Origin: Treponema rectale
Lineage (GTDB): Bacteria; Spirochaetota; Spirochaetia; Treponematales; Treponemataceae
Assembly: GCF_014202035.1 (NCBI RefSeq)
Contig: NZ_JACHFR010000001.1
Coordinates: forward strand, 496,001-560,000
Length of the DNA: 64,000 nucleotides
Direction: 5' to 3'
Position numbers and translations under genes: made by a program. Shown in pieces: positions 52,393 to 61,552 of the stretch. Numbering within the stretch: the stretch's first letter is position 1; the number at the start of each line of letters is the position of its first letter. Under the pieces are notes generated by a model. That model was not told the DNA's origin. It saw only the letters and a program-made list of their open reading frames with translations, and did no database searches.

Positions 52393-55030
52393 TCAGTTTT
52401 CTCTCTATGTTTTCTTTAAGGCGTATTATTTTTGCAGACAGAGAATTGTTTTTATTTTCAAGCAGCCGGTTTAATTTAATTTTTGCATCGGCAAGATTTC
52501 CGTCACGATAGTCTTTAAGGGCTTTCTGATATAAATCTTCATCTGCTGCACTAAGAATCACTGCAGGTTTTTCGCCCCTGCGCCGTGCTATTTCATCAAG
52601 AACTTTTATGGCCGTATTATCATCGCTGTTGACGGCGAGCGCCTGGTTTGCAAGACTTCTTGCATGCTCAAGGAGAATTTCATCCCTTCCTGCTTCGTTT
52701 AAGGCTTTCTGTGCCTGCAGTGAAAGTTCTGATGCTTTTTTTATCTGAGAATTATTTGCAGGCCGCTGCCTGTATCCCAGTGTATATTCTGCTTCTGTAA
52801 TTATTTTTTTCAGTCCCGGATAAGCAGGATTTAGTTCGTACATATCAAGCAGGTCACTGTATGCCTGCTGCGAAGAAATATCAGATGATTTTATTTCTGC
52901 TTTCAGTCTTTCGATTTTCTCCGGGAATGTTGCATCAAAACTTTCCTTATCGGTCAACTGGTCTATTTTCAGCCTTAAAAGGCCTGCCTCTTTATTTCTC
53001 GGGTAAAAGTTTTTTACAAGCTGAATTTTTTCTTCTGCAGTTTCAAGATAGGGAACAGCTTCGTTTTTCTTTCCTTCTTTGAAAAGAATTTCTCCTTTTT
53101 TGAAATTCATCTGTGCATCTGCAAGGTTCTGGAGAATTTCAGGAGCTTTTGAATCGTAGCGGGAGATTTCACGACCTTCCTTTATTGCAATGGCTGTATT
53201 TACAAAATCTTTAAGCCGTTCCAGCTCCATATCTGATTCAAGTTCATAATCCATCATTTTTGACCACAATCTTCTTTTTTCTTCTGCCTGTGAAAGAATA
53301 TAGAAGGCGTTTTCAAAATTGCCTGAATCATAGGCTCTTCGTGCATCGGTCTTGTATTTACGCTGCTGGATTACGAACAGAGGTTTTTCCCCATTGATGA
53401 TATCCTGCTTGAGTTTTGTAAGTTTCTGATAAAGATCGTTTCTTAAGTCTCCGTCATTTTTCAGTTCTGCTTCAAGGCTGTTGTAAAGAGCATCTGCTTT
53501 CTGGTATTGATTGAAGGCTTCAATAAAGTCATTCTTTTTATAAAGTTCATAGGCTTTGTCAAACAAAACTGTCACGGAATTTTCTGCAATTTTTGCAGTA
53601 AGGTATTTTTTTTCTGCAGTTTTTGAAATCGTATGTATCTTTTCCTGCAATCCGGATATTTTTTTTATTGATTCTTCAATTGAACGCTGCTCAGATATGA
53701 AATTTGTTCTGTATCCATAACCTGCATTCAGCTTTTTTATTCCGTCAGAAAGAATCTGGATGTCAGTGGTAAAACTCTGTAATGCATTTGCACATTCTGT
53801 TTTACATTTTCCGGCATATTTTGTTTCTTCCGTTTCATTTATATATGAATTGAGTACTGCTGTAATGCCTTCGTCTTCGGAAGTTATAAGGCTTGCAGCT
53901 TCTGCATAATATCTGGCGGTTTCAATCCATAAGTTGATGGAGCCTGATGTAGAAATGCGTTCGATTTCACTGCAGGCGGATGAAATACTGTCTGTGAGTT
54001 CGGATATAAATTCTGTCTTGCCGTTCAGGTTTTTCAGTGTGATTAAATTCTGTGAGGATTTTATGGATGACACGGTTTTTCCGTAGGTAAAAAGAGCTTC
54101 TGCATTTTTTACCAGAGTATCAGAGTAGGCATCATTTCTTGTCCGTAAAGAAAGCTTTATGTCTTCCGGTTTTTTTACAGTAAGATTCAGACTTGCTTTT
54201 ATTTTCTGAATGATTTCAGAGAGCAGGTTTACGTCAGAAAGCAGCTGTTCTGTCATGTTCATCTGCTTTTCGTATTCTGTTTCTGATTTTTTTATAAGGG
54301 AACTGAGGGAATTTAATCTTTTGCACTGTTCGATATGAACATTAAGTTTAGAAACTGCATCTGTGACTTTTTCGTTGTCAAACTGAGTAAAAATATTTTC
54401 GGAAGAAAAATTATGCTTAATGTTTCTGGCACAGTCCAGGGCTTTCTTTTCCAGAGGATTAAGTGCGGATTTTAAAATATAATCAAACTGGCAGTCCATG
54501 ACGCCGCAGATTCCTGAGTATTCTGCTTCTGGAACACCGTTTATAGAGGCTGAGAGATGCCTTATGTATACAGAACTGTCTATTTTTGAAACTGAAATTC
54601 CAGCCTCGTAAACCTGATTTCTGACTGATGAGATTTTTTTAAGTTTTTCAGTAAGGTCCGTTATATTGTAGTCACTGGAGACTTCTTTTTGTATCTGAAG
54701 ATTAGCCTGAAGTGCTTCATAGTCTTTTATAAGTGATTTTATTTTTTCGATGTAGGGAGCAGCTGCTTTTACAGAAACTTCTGATGCTTCTGACTGAAGA
54801 ATGCCGAATACGTCCGTCTTATTTTTTTCTGTTTTTGTGAACTGGGAGATTGCTGAGGAAAAATCCGCAGCTAACGCATCCGTGAGGGCAGCAGAGTGAA
54901 TTTCCTGAAATCTTTGCGGATAAGACTTAAATAAGTCCCTGGCCGTGTTTTTCTTAGGTGCAGACGAAGCCATGTTCACTGCAGCAATGAGGAAGAATAA
55001 AAGAAATGAATACTTTTTAAACCACGACAT
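52385..55030 (-). CDS. Large exported TPR/coiled-coil protein
   Basis: 881 residues. Signal peptide 1-23 ends at SSAPKK. A long helical and coiled-coil region (about 40-480) is followed by TPR-like repeats (about 490-880, such as AYELYKKNDFIEAFNQYQKADALYNSLEAEL and DLYQKALKDYRDGNLADAKIKLNRLLEN). It is likely periplasmic. The stop overlaps the SpoIIE sensor start by 8 nt, so the two are made together; it is a candidate signal-input partner for that sensor. A -10-like TATTCT ends 8 nt before the ATG. Confidence 0.72.
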   Translation of the reverse strand: MSWFKKYSFLLFFLIAAVNMASSAPKKNTARDLFKSYPQRFQEIHSAALTDALAADFSSAISQFTKTEKNKTDVFGILQSEASEVSVKAAAPYIEKIKSLIKDYEALQANLQIQKEVSSDYNITDLTEKLKKISSVRNQVYEAGISVSKIDSSVYIRHLSASINGVPEAEYSGICGVMDCQFDYILKSALNPLEKKALDCARNIKHNFSSENIFTQFDNEKVTDAVSKLNVHIEQCKRLNSLSSLIKKSETEYEKQMNMTEQLLSDVNLLSEIIQKIKASLNLTVKKPEDIKLSLRTRNDAYSDTLVKNAEALFTYGKTVSSIKSSQNLITLKNLNGKTEFISELTDSISSACSEIERISTSGSINLWIETARYYAEAASLITSEDEGITAVLNSYINETEETKYAGKCKTECANALQSFTTDIQILSDGIKKLNAGYGYRTNFISEQRSIEESIKKISGLQEKIHTISKTAEKKYLTAKIAENSVTVLFDKAYELYKKNDFIEAFNQYQKADALYNSLEAELKNDGDLRNDLYQKLTKLKQDIINGEKPLFVIQQRKYKTDARRAYDSGNFENAFYILSQAEEKRRLWSKMMDYELESDMELERLKDFVNTAIAIKEGREISRYDSKAPEILQNLADAQMNFKKGEILFKEGKKNEAVPYLETAEEKIQLVKNFYPRNKEAGLLRLKIDQLTDKESFDATFPEKIERLKAEIKSSDISSQQAYSDLLDMYELNPAYPGLKKIITEAEYTLGYRQRPANNSQIKKASELSLQAQKALNEAGRDEILLEHARSLANQALAVNSDDNTAIKVLDEIARRRGEKPAVILSAADEDLYQKALKDYRDGNLADAKIKLNRLLENKNNSLSAKIIRLKENIERKLNG

Positions 55031-55038
55031 TCCCTAAG

Positions 55039-55067
55039 AGAATACCATTTATTGATAAAATAAACAA
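55039..55067 (-). promoter_or_regulatory. Predicted promoter of the TPR/SpoIIE operon
   Basis: TTGTTT, a 17-bp spacer and TATTCT; the -10 ends 8 nt before the ATG. The same -10 variant is used by the lipoprotein gene at 39393. Confidence 0.5.
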
Positions 55068-55103
55068 TAAAGTTCAGGTTTCGTTTTTTTTAAGCAGGAT
55101 TTG

Positions 55104-56702
55104 TTACTTTTTGCGGCTGAATATCCTGTAATTCATCCATGGATACAGACAGTCTTCCTTTTCTTTTTCTGTCAGCCACTGCGTACTTACAGAATTGCTG
55201 GCGAGAGAATCATATATAGTTGTAAATGAAAGGATTGCTGACTTGAATCGTTCTTTTATGTATTCAGGAAGCTGGTTTGAGTGCAGCATGGCAGGCCATT
55301 CTCCGGACTGGGCGAGAAGTATTTCTTTAGCTGCCAGATTAAGCATTCTTCCCTTTAAGCTTGTTTCTGAAGGCAGGCGTTCTGTTAAGTCTATCATTCT
55401 TTCGCTGGCTTTTTTTACATAACGCATCATCCAGCTGTTTGTGATATCAAGCAAGTCTTCTCCGTATCCGGAATCATCTCCGGAACATGGATAGAGTTCT
55501 GCTTTAGGAAGAGTGTACTGATTTGAAATCAGGTTCTTGCAGGTGTTAAGCTCTATTTCATTTTCTTTTGAAATTATGCGGATTACCTGCTCAAGAAAGT
55601 CAATTCCCTCAAACCATTTCTGGCCGAAGAGTTCTGCAGAAAGGGGACATACGAGAACTGCATCATCTTCCGGAAGATATTCTTTTGCAGTATTCAGTTT
55701 TTCAGTTTTTGCCTGTACAAATTTTTCAGCATCTTCTTTTATCTGTTTTTGTGCGGCTTCATTATCGTACAGCGGCGCATCTTCATATTCATCTTCATCT
55801 TCAACATTGCACCAGTATCTGTAGCCGGTCAGAAAGCGTACGTTGTTTTTTCTTTCCAGAACAGTCAGATCTTCGTCTTTTAATTCAAATCCAATGTCTT
55901 TGTGCACAGAAAGATATACCGGATTAGAGACAAAGCCGTCATCTCCTGTAAAGCATTTTTCACTGTCTGGTTCTGCTGCAAATATTGCAAGAGAGTTTCC
56001 TGTTCTTACAGGACAGAAAATACCCGTCTCAATTTTTGGATTTGAGAAGAGAAGTGAGCGTGGATCAACTATAGTATAATTGACTCCATAGGGTTTTAAA
56101 ATTTTCTCCAGTCCTTTTGTCCATCCCATGTATGGAATGTAAAAACCTTCTCCTGCTTCACCGAAGAAATATTTTTGTGAGTAAAGACCTGTTTCTACCT
56201 GTGCATTAATCGCTTCCGTCAGATCCTGGTAATGAGGAAGATAAGCGTATGTTGCTGCTGTAGGTATCAGTTCCAGGTATTCTTTCTGGGCAAGACTCTT
56301 AAACTGTTCTATAAGATTTCTGTGGTACTTTACAATGAAAGATTCTTTTATTTTTTTAAGTCTTTTAAGACAGTATTCTGCATTTTTTGCTTCAGGCTTT
56401 CCGTTAAGTCTTTTGAGTTCGTTTTCTCCAAGACTGATGCAGTTTTCAAGATAGTTTTCGTACTGCTGGATTATTTTTGAATCAGAAATAAGGGAACATA
56501 ATGTTGATGAAAGAACAAGTCCTATTTTGTAGTTTATCCCGTCATCTGCCAGATTATTGAACAGATCCAGTAATGGTATGTAGGTATCGGTCATGGCAGA
56601 GAAAAGTATTTCATTTTCTGCTGAAAAATCTATTTTTTCATTAATGTTGCGTATGTAGCCCTGGTGTGCATTTATTATAAGTACAAGATTCTTTTTACAC
56701 AT
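55104..56702 (-). CDS. GH57-like protein, probably catalytically inactive
   Basis: 532 residues of the glycoside hydrolase 57/DUF1957 branching-enzyme type. Fold markers are conserved: ELIPTAATYAYLPHY near 144-158 and AELFGQKWFEG near 356-366. Catalytic residues are not: the N-terminal HAH is NAH (11-13); the nucleophile block WLPECAY reads YIPYMGW, putting Tyr191 in place of Glu; and the acid/base YDAELFGHWW reads LSAELFGQKW, putting Ser355 in place of Asp. AAGGA precedes the ATG. It sits 33 nt downstream of a DUF4912 gene, a partner often found with GH57. A glucan-binding or regulatory role is possible. The alignment is by eye. Confidence 0.72.
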   Translation of the reverse strand: MCKKNLVLIINAHQGYIRNINEKIDFSAENEILFSAMTDTYIPLLDLFNNLADDGINYKIGLVLSSTLCSLISDSKIIQQYENYLENCISLGENELKRLNGKPEAKNAEYCLKRLKKIKESFIVKYHRNLIEQFKSLAQKEYLELIPTAATYAYLPHYQDLTEAINAQVETGLYSQKYFFGEAGEGFYIPYMGWTKGLEKILKPYGVNYTIVDPRSLLFSNPKIETGIFCPVRTGNSLAIFAAEPDSEKCFTGDDGFVSNPVYLSVHKDIGFELKDEDLTVLERKNNVRFLTGYRYWCNVEDEDEYEDAPLYDNEAAQKQIKEDAEKFVQAKTEKLNTAKEYLPEDDAVLVCPLSAELFGQKWFEGIDFLEQVIRIISKENEIELNTCKNLISNQYTLPKAELYPCSGDDSGYGEDLLDITNSWMMRYVKKASERMIDLTERLPSETSLKGRMLNLAAKEILLAQSGEWPAMLHSNQLPEYIKERFKSAILSFTTIYDSLASNSVSTQWLTEKEKEDCLYPWMNYRIFSRKK

Positions 56703-56735
56703 TTTGTTTTCCTTTTTTACATCTGTATAATTTTT

Positions 56736-57401
56736 TTAATTTGAAAATGACTGACGGTGTGTCATATAGTGCTTGTAAAGTAAGTCATCCATACCAGAGA
56801 TTTTTGTTAATTCGGACATCGGAAATTTCTTTCCCGGCTGAAGGTTTCTTACAGCTTCATCTTCCTGCGGAATCTCAAGTTTTTTTGTGAATGCCAGTGT
56901 TCTTGGAGCCTCACCAGAAACACGATAGGCGAGGGTTGCCATTACGAAATGCCTGTTTGCAGGAATAAGAATGTAAAGTTCGTTGTTGTCAAAATTCAGT
57001 TTTACATCAAAAGAATCAGATGATTTTTCATCGTTTTCGTTTTCAAAGAAGGAAACATGAATGAACAGTTCTTCAAAATCAAACTCTTCTTTCATAGTTT
57101 TTAAATCTGATGCTTTTATATCCCAATATGCAAAGAGCCATACAGGATTTCTCATAAAAATATGTATTGTTGTATCGTTGTAGGTTTTTGGAAGGACAGT
57201 TGCTATTCTGATGTCTGAATCTTCTACTGGAGTTGCTTCTTCAGGTTGAGCTGCTTCTTCAGTAATTTCCAGCAGTTCTCCGATGATAAAGTTTCTATTC
57301 AAATCGGAAGGAACGTTTATTCCATATGTTCTTGCCATTGCAATTAAATCTGCTGTTGACAATGTCTCTAAGTTTTGACGTGTTAAAGTAACTTCTTCCA
57401 T
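56736..57401 (-). CDS. DUF4912 protein
   Basis: 221 residues from the ATG at 57401; a TTG at 57440 in the same frame overlaps the -35 and is rejected. A SAP-like or HeH-type N-terminal helix pair (TLSTADLIAMARTYGINVPSDLNRNFIIGELLE, about 12-44) is followed by an acidic linker. The DUF4912 core follows (about 75-205, IHIFMRNPVWLFAYWDIKASDL, LYILIPANRHFVMATLAYR). DUF4912 proteins are often neighbours of GH57 and glycogen genes; the function is unknown. No Shine-Dalgarno is present; a leaderless start is predicted. Confidence 0.8.
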   Translation of the reverse strand: MEEVTLTRQNLETLSTADLIAMARTYGINVPSDLNRNFIIGELLEITEEAAQPEEATPVEDSDIRIATVLPKTYNDTTIHIFMRNPVWLFAYWDIKASDLKTMKEEFDFEELFIHVSFFENENDEKSSDSFDVKLNFDNNELYILIPANRHFVMATLAYRVSGEAPRTLAFTKKLEIPQEDEAVRNLQPGKKFPMSELTKISGMDDLLYKHYMTHRQSFSN

Positions 57402-57411
57402 AATCGTGTTT

Positions 57412-57440
57412 ATAATTACGAAAAAAGCACTTTGTGTCAA
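57412..57440 (-). promoter_or_regulatory. Predicted leaderless promoter of the DUF4912 gene
   Basis: TTGACA (57440-57435), a 17-bp spacer and AATTAT (57417-57412), 10 nt before the ATG. The -35 begins 4 nt from the tmRNA 3' end. Confidence 0.6.
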
Positions 57441-57443
57441 TAT

Positions 57444-57812
57444 TGGAGATGGGGGGAATTGAACCCCCGTCCGGATAAGCTAACCAGGCACCTCTACAGG
57501 CTTATTGAAGCGAGGTGATTGTCGGGAAACGGTAGCAGCTTCAAAAGCGTCGTTTCCGTATCCTGAAAAAAGTCCTCCGTATAACTCAGGCGAAATACAG
57601 AGCAAGTCCCTGTTTGTGACAGCAGTTTATGATGTTAGGAACAGCACACCATAAGTGCCGGTCTCGCATTAAGCAGCGAGGCTAACTGCTTCGGAAGATT
57701 CCTCTTCACGACGTTTTGCAACTTTTGCAGTTATTGTGTTGTCAGTTCAAGGCACCTTCACGCCTGCCTGCAGTACAAGACTACTCTTAACCGTCGAAAC
57801 CGGTGCACCCCC
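57444..57812 (-). ncRNA. ssrA: Transfer-messenger RNA
   Basis: About 369 nt on the minus strand. The 5' end GGGGGTGCACCGGTTTCGACGG is typical of tmRNA. The 3' end has a T-arm GGGGG-TTCAATT-CCCCC and the acceptor strand CATCTCC plus discriminator A, pairing with the 5' GGGGGTG through two G-U pairs. No CCA is encoded. It frees stalled ribosomes and tags the incomplete protein. A reading frame ending ...SLAA-stop lies inside. Confidence 0.95.
57669..57728 (-). other. tmRNA tag reading frame
   Basis: Codons from GCA at 57728 to TAA at 57669 give AKVAKRREEESSEAVSLAA. The exact resume codon is uncertain; GCA at 57719 would give a 16-residue tag. The C-terminal LAA is the usual degradation signal. 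The Lys/Arg/Glu-rich body is unusual. Confidence 0.6.
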
Positions 57813-57890
57813 GATTTTGGTTCCCATGAAATTACCGCAAAATCCTGTAAAATTCAAGTCTCAGGATCTGCAGCTCATGGTTTTATTTTC

Positions 57891-58436
57891 TTACTCTACA
57901 GTAACACCGTGTCTTTTCTGCTGGAAATGCTTGAGCATGGCTACACCGTTGCGTTTGTCATTATAAACAAACCCGCCGTTCCAGTATTCCATTGCAGCAA
58001 AAAGGGCATTACCACCGTCCTGATCATCGGACTTCTTTGTTCTGAAGGTTACATAATTTGCAAGTTCTTCAAAATTTGAATTGTGAAGACATTCAAGACG
58101 CTTAGTATTAAACTCATTCCATTTTTCCAGATCTTTAAATCCTTCACCTTCGTCTTCTACAATAATATGAGCATGGGACGGGCTGAATGAGTACCATACA
58201 TGGATTTTTTTGTTAATGTCGCAGTTGTTTCCGTGCTTTACACCATTCTTAATGATTTCGCTTATCTGCTGTTCAAGAAGGTTAATTTCCTTAATTTCAA
58301 GAGGTGCAGACTGAACTATCAGAAGAGTAAAGTATCTGATCTGACGGAAGTCTGAAGGAAACTCCTTGTAAAGCATGTTTGACTTATCGAAAAGCGGATC
58401 GTTGCCATCTGATCTTAACTGTTTAATTTCTTCCAT
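57891..58436 (-). CDS. RsbW-like ATP-binding anti-sigma/switch kinase
   Basis: 181 residues of GHKL fold. The N-box is EIIKNGVKHGNNCD, the G1 box IIVEDEGEGF and a G2-type GGNALFAAMEYW follows. It is longer than typical RsbW (about 140-160). It is the third gene of a phosphatase-STAS-kinase operon and is expected to phosphorylate the STAS protein. The partner it releases, a sigma factor or another target, is not visible nearby. AGAGGA precedes the ATG. Confidence 0.85.
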   Translation of the reverse strand: MEEIKQLRSDGNDPLFDKSNMLYKEFPSDFRQIRYFTLLIVQSAPLEIKEINLLEQQISEIIKNGVKHGNNCDINKKIHVWYSFSPSHAHIIVEDEGEGFKDLEKWNEFNTKRLECLHNSNFEELANYVTFRTKKSDDQDGGNALFAAMEYWNGGFVYNDKRNGVAMLKHFQQKRHGVTVE

Positions 58437-58456
58437 AAATGCGAATTCCTCTGTTT

Positions 58457-58795
58457 TTATTCGTTAATCATAAGAAGTGCTTCTTCAACACTGTTTGCAA
58501 TAGGGAAGTATCCCATAAGCTTTGTAAGTTCAATAACCTTTTTTACTGAACCATGGATATTTGAAATGTAAAGCTTAAGGTTCATTTTTTTGATTGTAGA
58601 GCAGATGTAAATAAGGGCACCGATTCCGGAAGAGTCGATGTAGTCTACCTGCTCAAGGTTGATGATGAACTGTTTTACATTTTTCTCAAGCATCTTCATT
58701 ACGAGTTCCTTGAGTTTGTAAGAATTGTACAGGTCCATTTCACCATTTACATCAATGATATAGACGTCTCCATTCTTTCTGATTTTTAGTTCCAT
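58457..58795 (-). CDS. STAS anti-anti-sigma factor (RsbV-like)
   Basis: 112 residues, a complete STAS domain. The phosphorylation site is VDYIDSSGIGALIYI, with the SSG serine. The C-terminal helix region is KKVIELTKLMGYFPIANSVEEAL. It should cycle between a phosphorylated and a free form under the neighbouring kinase and phosphatase. GGAG precedes the ATG. Confidence 0.93.
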   Translation of the reverse strand: MELKIRKNGDVYIIDVNGEMDLYNSYKLKELVMKMLEKNVKQFIINLEQVDYIDSSGIGALIYICSTIKKMNLKLYISNIHGSVKKVIELTKLMGYFPIANSVEEALLMINE

Positions 58796-58836
58796 AATTT
58801 TTGCTCCTTAGACAAAATTTTCTATCTTATACAAAA

Positions 58837-60537
58837 TTAAAACTTGATAACTAGAAGTGTCTGGTCATCATGCTGTTCAGTTTCTCCACAGAAATTCTGA
58901 ATATCAGCCTTGACAAGGTTTGCAATGTCCTTGCCTGAAGAACCACAGTTCTTCTTAATTACATTAAGCAGTGATTCTACAGAATATTGCTGTCCCTGTC
59001 CATTCAGTGATTCAATAATACCGTCTGAGAACGAGACAAGTATATCACCTTTTTTGATTTCCTGCACGTACTCTTTATATTCACTTGCTTTTTCAACACC
59101 AATAGGCTCTGAAGTATGTGAGATACAGCTGAAGGTTTTTGCCGTACTGTCAAAGTAATAAACTGGTGTTGTTCCACATGTAGAATACTCGGCTTTATGG
59201 CTTACCGGATCATAATTTATGAGTGCACAGGAACCGAAATGGTCTGTACTGAATGATTCGGAAGCAATTCCTTTGTTAACCCAGGTAAGAATTGTTCCGG
59301 CTGTCTGCTTAGTGTTAACTACAAGCCTTGTCATAGCTCTGATCATTGTCATGATTATTACGCTGTTGATTCCTTTTCCGGCAATATCGCCTAAAACAAA
59401 GGAAATTCTGTCTTTTCTGGAAGGAATCACATCGTAATAGTCACCGCATACACCTTCGTTCTGTTCAAAGATAGTTCCAACCTGTATTCCGGGAAGAGGA
59501 GGAATCTTTGCAGGACGGAGAGTGTTCTGTATATGAGAAGCAAGGTCTGTTTCTTTTGTAATACCGTTCTGTTCAATTATTTCTTTTACGGAAATAACAT
59601 TTTTTACTGCCGTTGCAGCAAAATCCGAAAGTTTTGTTGCTTTTTTAAAGTCATCTTCCGTAAAGCGTGGACTTGAGTGGTTTCTTGAGAGAGCTACAAG
59701 TCCTACTACAGAATCTTCAACCTTCATAGGAGCTATGATGTAACTTCCGCATTCAAGGAATTCTTCCGGTCCGTTCTGGAAAATACGGTCATCAAGTTCA
59801 GGTTTTGTTATGAGCTCTGCCTTTCCTGAAGATGCGATTTCACCAAAGAGGTTGTCTCGTAAAGGAAATGACGCAAATTTAAAGTTCGTAGCTACGCGAA
59901 TCGGTTTGTGAGGCATGTCATTCGGCAGTTTATATGGTGGCGGAAAGTCGCCGTCAAAAGATTTTACTGCAATAACGTCTTCGAAATCGTCAACCATGAG
60001 GATTGCTCCTCCGTCGGCTTTTGTTTCTTCCCTGACAGTTTTGTTTATATAATCAAGGAGAAGGTTCATTCCGTTTTCGTCATTAAATGAAGAGGCAGCC
60101 TGATTCATGAATGCACGGCTTATGTTAAGTATTGTTTCATCGCCAGCGGACAGTTCTGCACGTTTTTTCTCTTCAATTGCATTTTCAGCAGCTTCTTTTG
60201 CCTGCTGTGCCTTTAAGGCTGCTTTATTTACGAATACAGGTACAAGTTTTTCAAACTTTTTCGGTTCAAAGGTGCAGAGCATGAGTGCATAGGGAATAAG
60301 AAGGAAGGATGCTGCAGCGATAACTGCAGTGAATATGAAAACTGCATCCGTATTGCCCCTCTGGTTAATTTTATATGCTGCATAGAGGCTTCCGATAAGG
60401 ACAGTCAGGTCTGAAAGGAAGAGTATGAAACTTACTCTTGCCGTTTTCCGTTTTTTTATAATTATCAGCATTACAAAAAGAAGTGCCGCAACTATTGCAG
60501 TAGCTGCCATCGGTATGTATGCAACGTTGTTGTTCAA
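58837..60537 (-). CDS. Membrane GAF-SpoIIE phosphatase (RsbU-like)
   Basis: 566 residues. Three N-terminal transmembrane segments (about 8-28, 38-58 and 68-90) lead to a short coiled coil. A GAF domain (about 140-320) and a C-terminal PP2C/SpoIIE domain (about 345-566) follow. The phosphatase carries VLGDIAGKGINSVIIM, VSFSDGIIESL and DDQTLLVIKF. It is expected to dephosphorylate the STAS protein of the same operon in response to a signal sensed by GAF. The start is TTG at 60537, with GGGAGA 8 nt upstream. Confidence 0.9.
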   Translation of the reverse strand: MNNNVAYIPMAATAIVAALLFVMLIIIKKRKTARVSFILFLSDLTVLIGSLYAAYKINQRGNTDAVFIFTAVIAAASFLLIPYALMLCTFEPKKFEKLVPVFVNKAALKAQQAKEAAENAIEEKKRAELSAGDETILNISRAFMNQAASSFNDENGMNLLLDYINKTVREETKADGGAILMVDDFEDVIAVKSFDGDFPPPYKLPNDMPHKPIRVATNFKFASFPLRDNLFGEIASSGKAELITKPELDDRIFQNGPEEFLECGSYIIAPMKVEDSVVGLVALSRNHSSPRFTEDDFKKATKLSDFAATAVKNVISVKEIIEQNGITKETDLASHIQNTLRPAKIPPLPGIQVGTIFEQNEGVCGDYYDVIPSRKDRISFVLGDIAGKGINSVIIMTMIRAMTRLVVNTKQTAGTILTWVNKGIASESFSTDHFGSCALINYDPVSHKAEYSTCGTTPVYYFDSTAKTFSCISHTSEPIGVEKASEYKEYVQEIKKGDILVSFSDGIIESLNGQGQQYSVESLLNVIKKNCGSSGKDIANLVKADIQNFCGETEQHDDQTLLVIKF

Positions 60538-60561
60538 AATAAAATCTCCCTAATTTTGACC

Positions 60562-60590
60562 ATTTTAGCATTGAAATATTCAGCAGTCAA
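60562..60590 (-). promoter_or_regulatory. Predicted promoter of the partner-switch operon
   Basis: TTGACT, a 17-bp spacer and TAAAAT on the minus strand, with a leader of about 18 nt containing GGGAGA. Confidence 0.75.
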
Positions 60591-60613
60591 GTTCACTTTT
60601 GTTTCTGGAAAAT

Positions 60614-61552
60614 TCACGCCTGAGTGTGTTTTTTCAGTAGTTTCATCATTTGTATTTTTGCCTTGAGGTTTTTGATTATATGAAAAAATGTTTTTTTTCC
60701 GTATTTATTCTTGAAATCTTCTGCCGCTGCGTCCAGACTGAAGTCATTTCCAAGTTTCTGTTTCAGTTCATCCCAGTATTTTATGAGGAAGACATATATG
60801 TCAGATTCTGTTTTTCCTTTGAATTTTTTTCCTATCCTGTGTTTCCGCACGGCTTCAATTACGGGGAGGTAAACGTTTTTGTACCATGAAAGAATGGCAT
60901 CTTCAAGAGGAATCTCCTCTTCTTTGTCCATGTTTATATAGTATTTGTGAATGAGAATATGGTTATAAATCAGGTCATACTGTCCCGGACTGGTAAAATC
61001 CAGACACCAGCAGTCCGTTATGTCTCCGAAATTCGTCTCGCTGTAAAAAACACGCTTTTCGTAGTTTATTACCTGGTGAATCATCTCATCTTTTGTTGAG
61101 CCTGGTTTCAGTTTTATTTCGCTCTGCAGGCTTACGACTTCTGCATCAATTGCTTCTATACCCTTCATTTTTGCAACGGAAACTCTGTGGTTTCCATCCC
61201 TTACAAAATAAAGGCCTCCCAGTTCGTAAAGAGAAATCGGGGGAAGGGTAACGTCTGTCAGGTGGGCCATGTCTACCCGTTCCCAGCGGGCTTTCAGGAA
61301 ATTGCTTTTTGGCAGGAAATGATTGTCAAAGTCATTGTAGCGGCCTTCGCTTCCTGCAATAAGGTTTACCGGTACCACCTGCATGCCTTTATAGACTTCA
61401 TTTTTTGGCTTTAGAAGTTTTTTTATATCTGTAAAAGAAATGAGGGTTGCCTCTTCGGGATTAAGTATGTGCTGAAGTTCGTTGAAAAATGCCTTGTTTC
61501 TTGCCCGATAGAAATCTTCATCTGTCTGAGATGATAGATATGTCTGACTCAT
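60614..61552 (-). CDS. ParB/Srx-fold DGNHR protein
   Basis: 312 residues. The segment LYFVRDGNHRVSVAKMKG near residue 110-128 is the DGxHR signature of ParB/sulfiredoxin-fold proteins. A helical region follows to the C-terminus with KNKYGKK and basic patches. No HTH is clear. Nucleotide binding or a nuclease-like activity is possible. It overlaps the phosphoesterase gene by 35 nt and has AAGGAG before the ATG, so it belongs to that operon. No terminator is apparent after it. Confidence 0.65.
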   Translation of the reverse strand: MSQTYLSSQTDEDFYRARNKAFFNELQHILNPEEATLISFTDIKKLLKPKNEVYKGMQVVPVNLIAGSEGRYNDFDNHFLPKSNFLKARWERVDMAHLTDVTLPPISLYELGGLYFVRDGNHRVSVAKMKGIEAIDAEVVSLQSEIKLKPGSTKDEMIHQVINYEKRVFYSETNFGDITDCWCLDFTSPGQYDLIYNHILIHKYYINMDKEEEIPLEDAILSWYKNVYLPVIEAVRKHRIGKKFKGKTESDIYVFLIKYWDELKQKLGNDFSLDAAAEDFKNKYGKKTFFHIIKNLKAKIQMMKLLKKHTQA

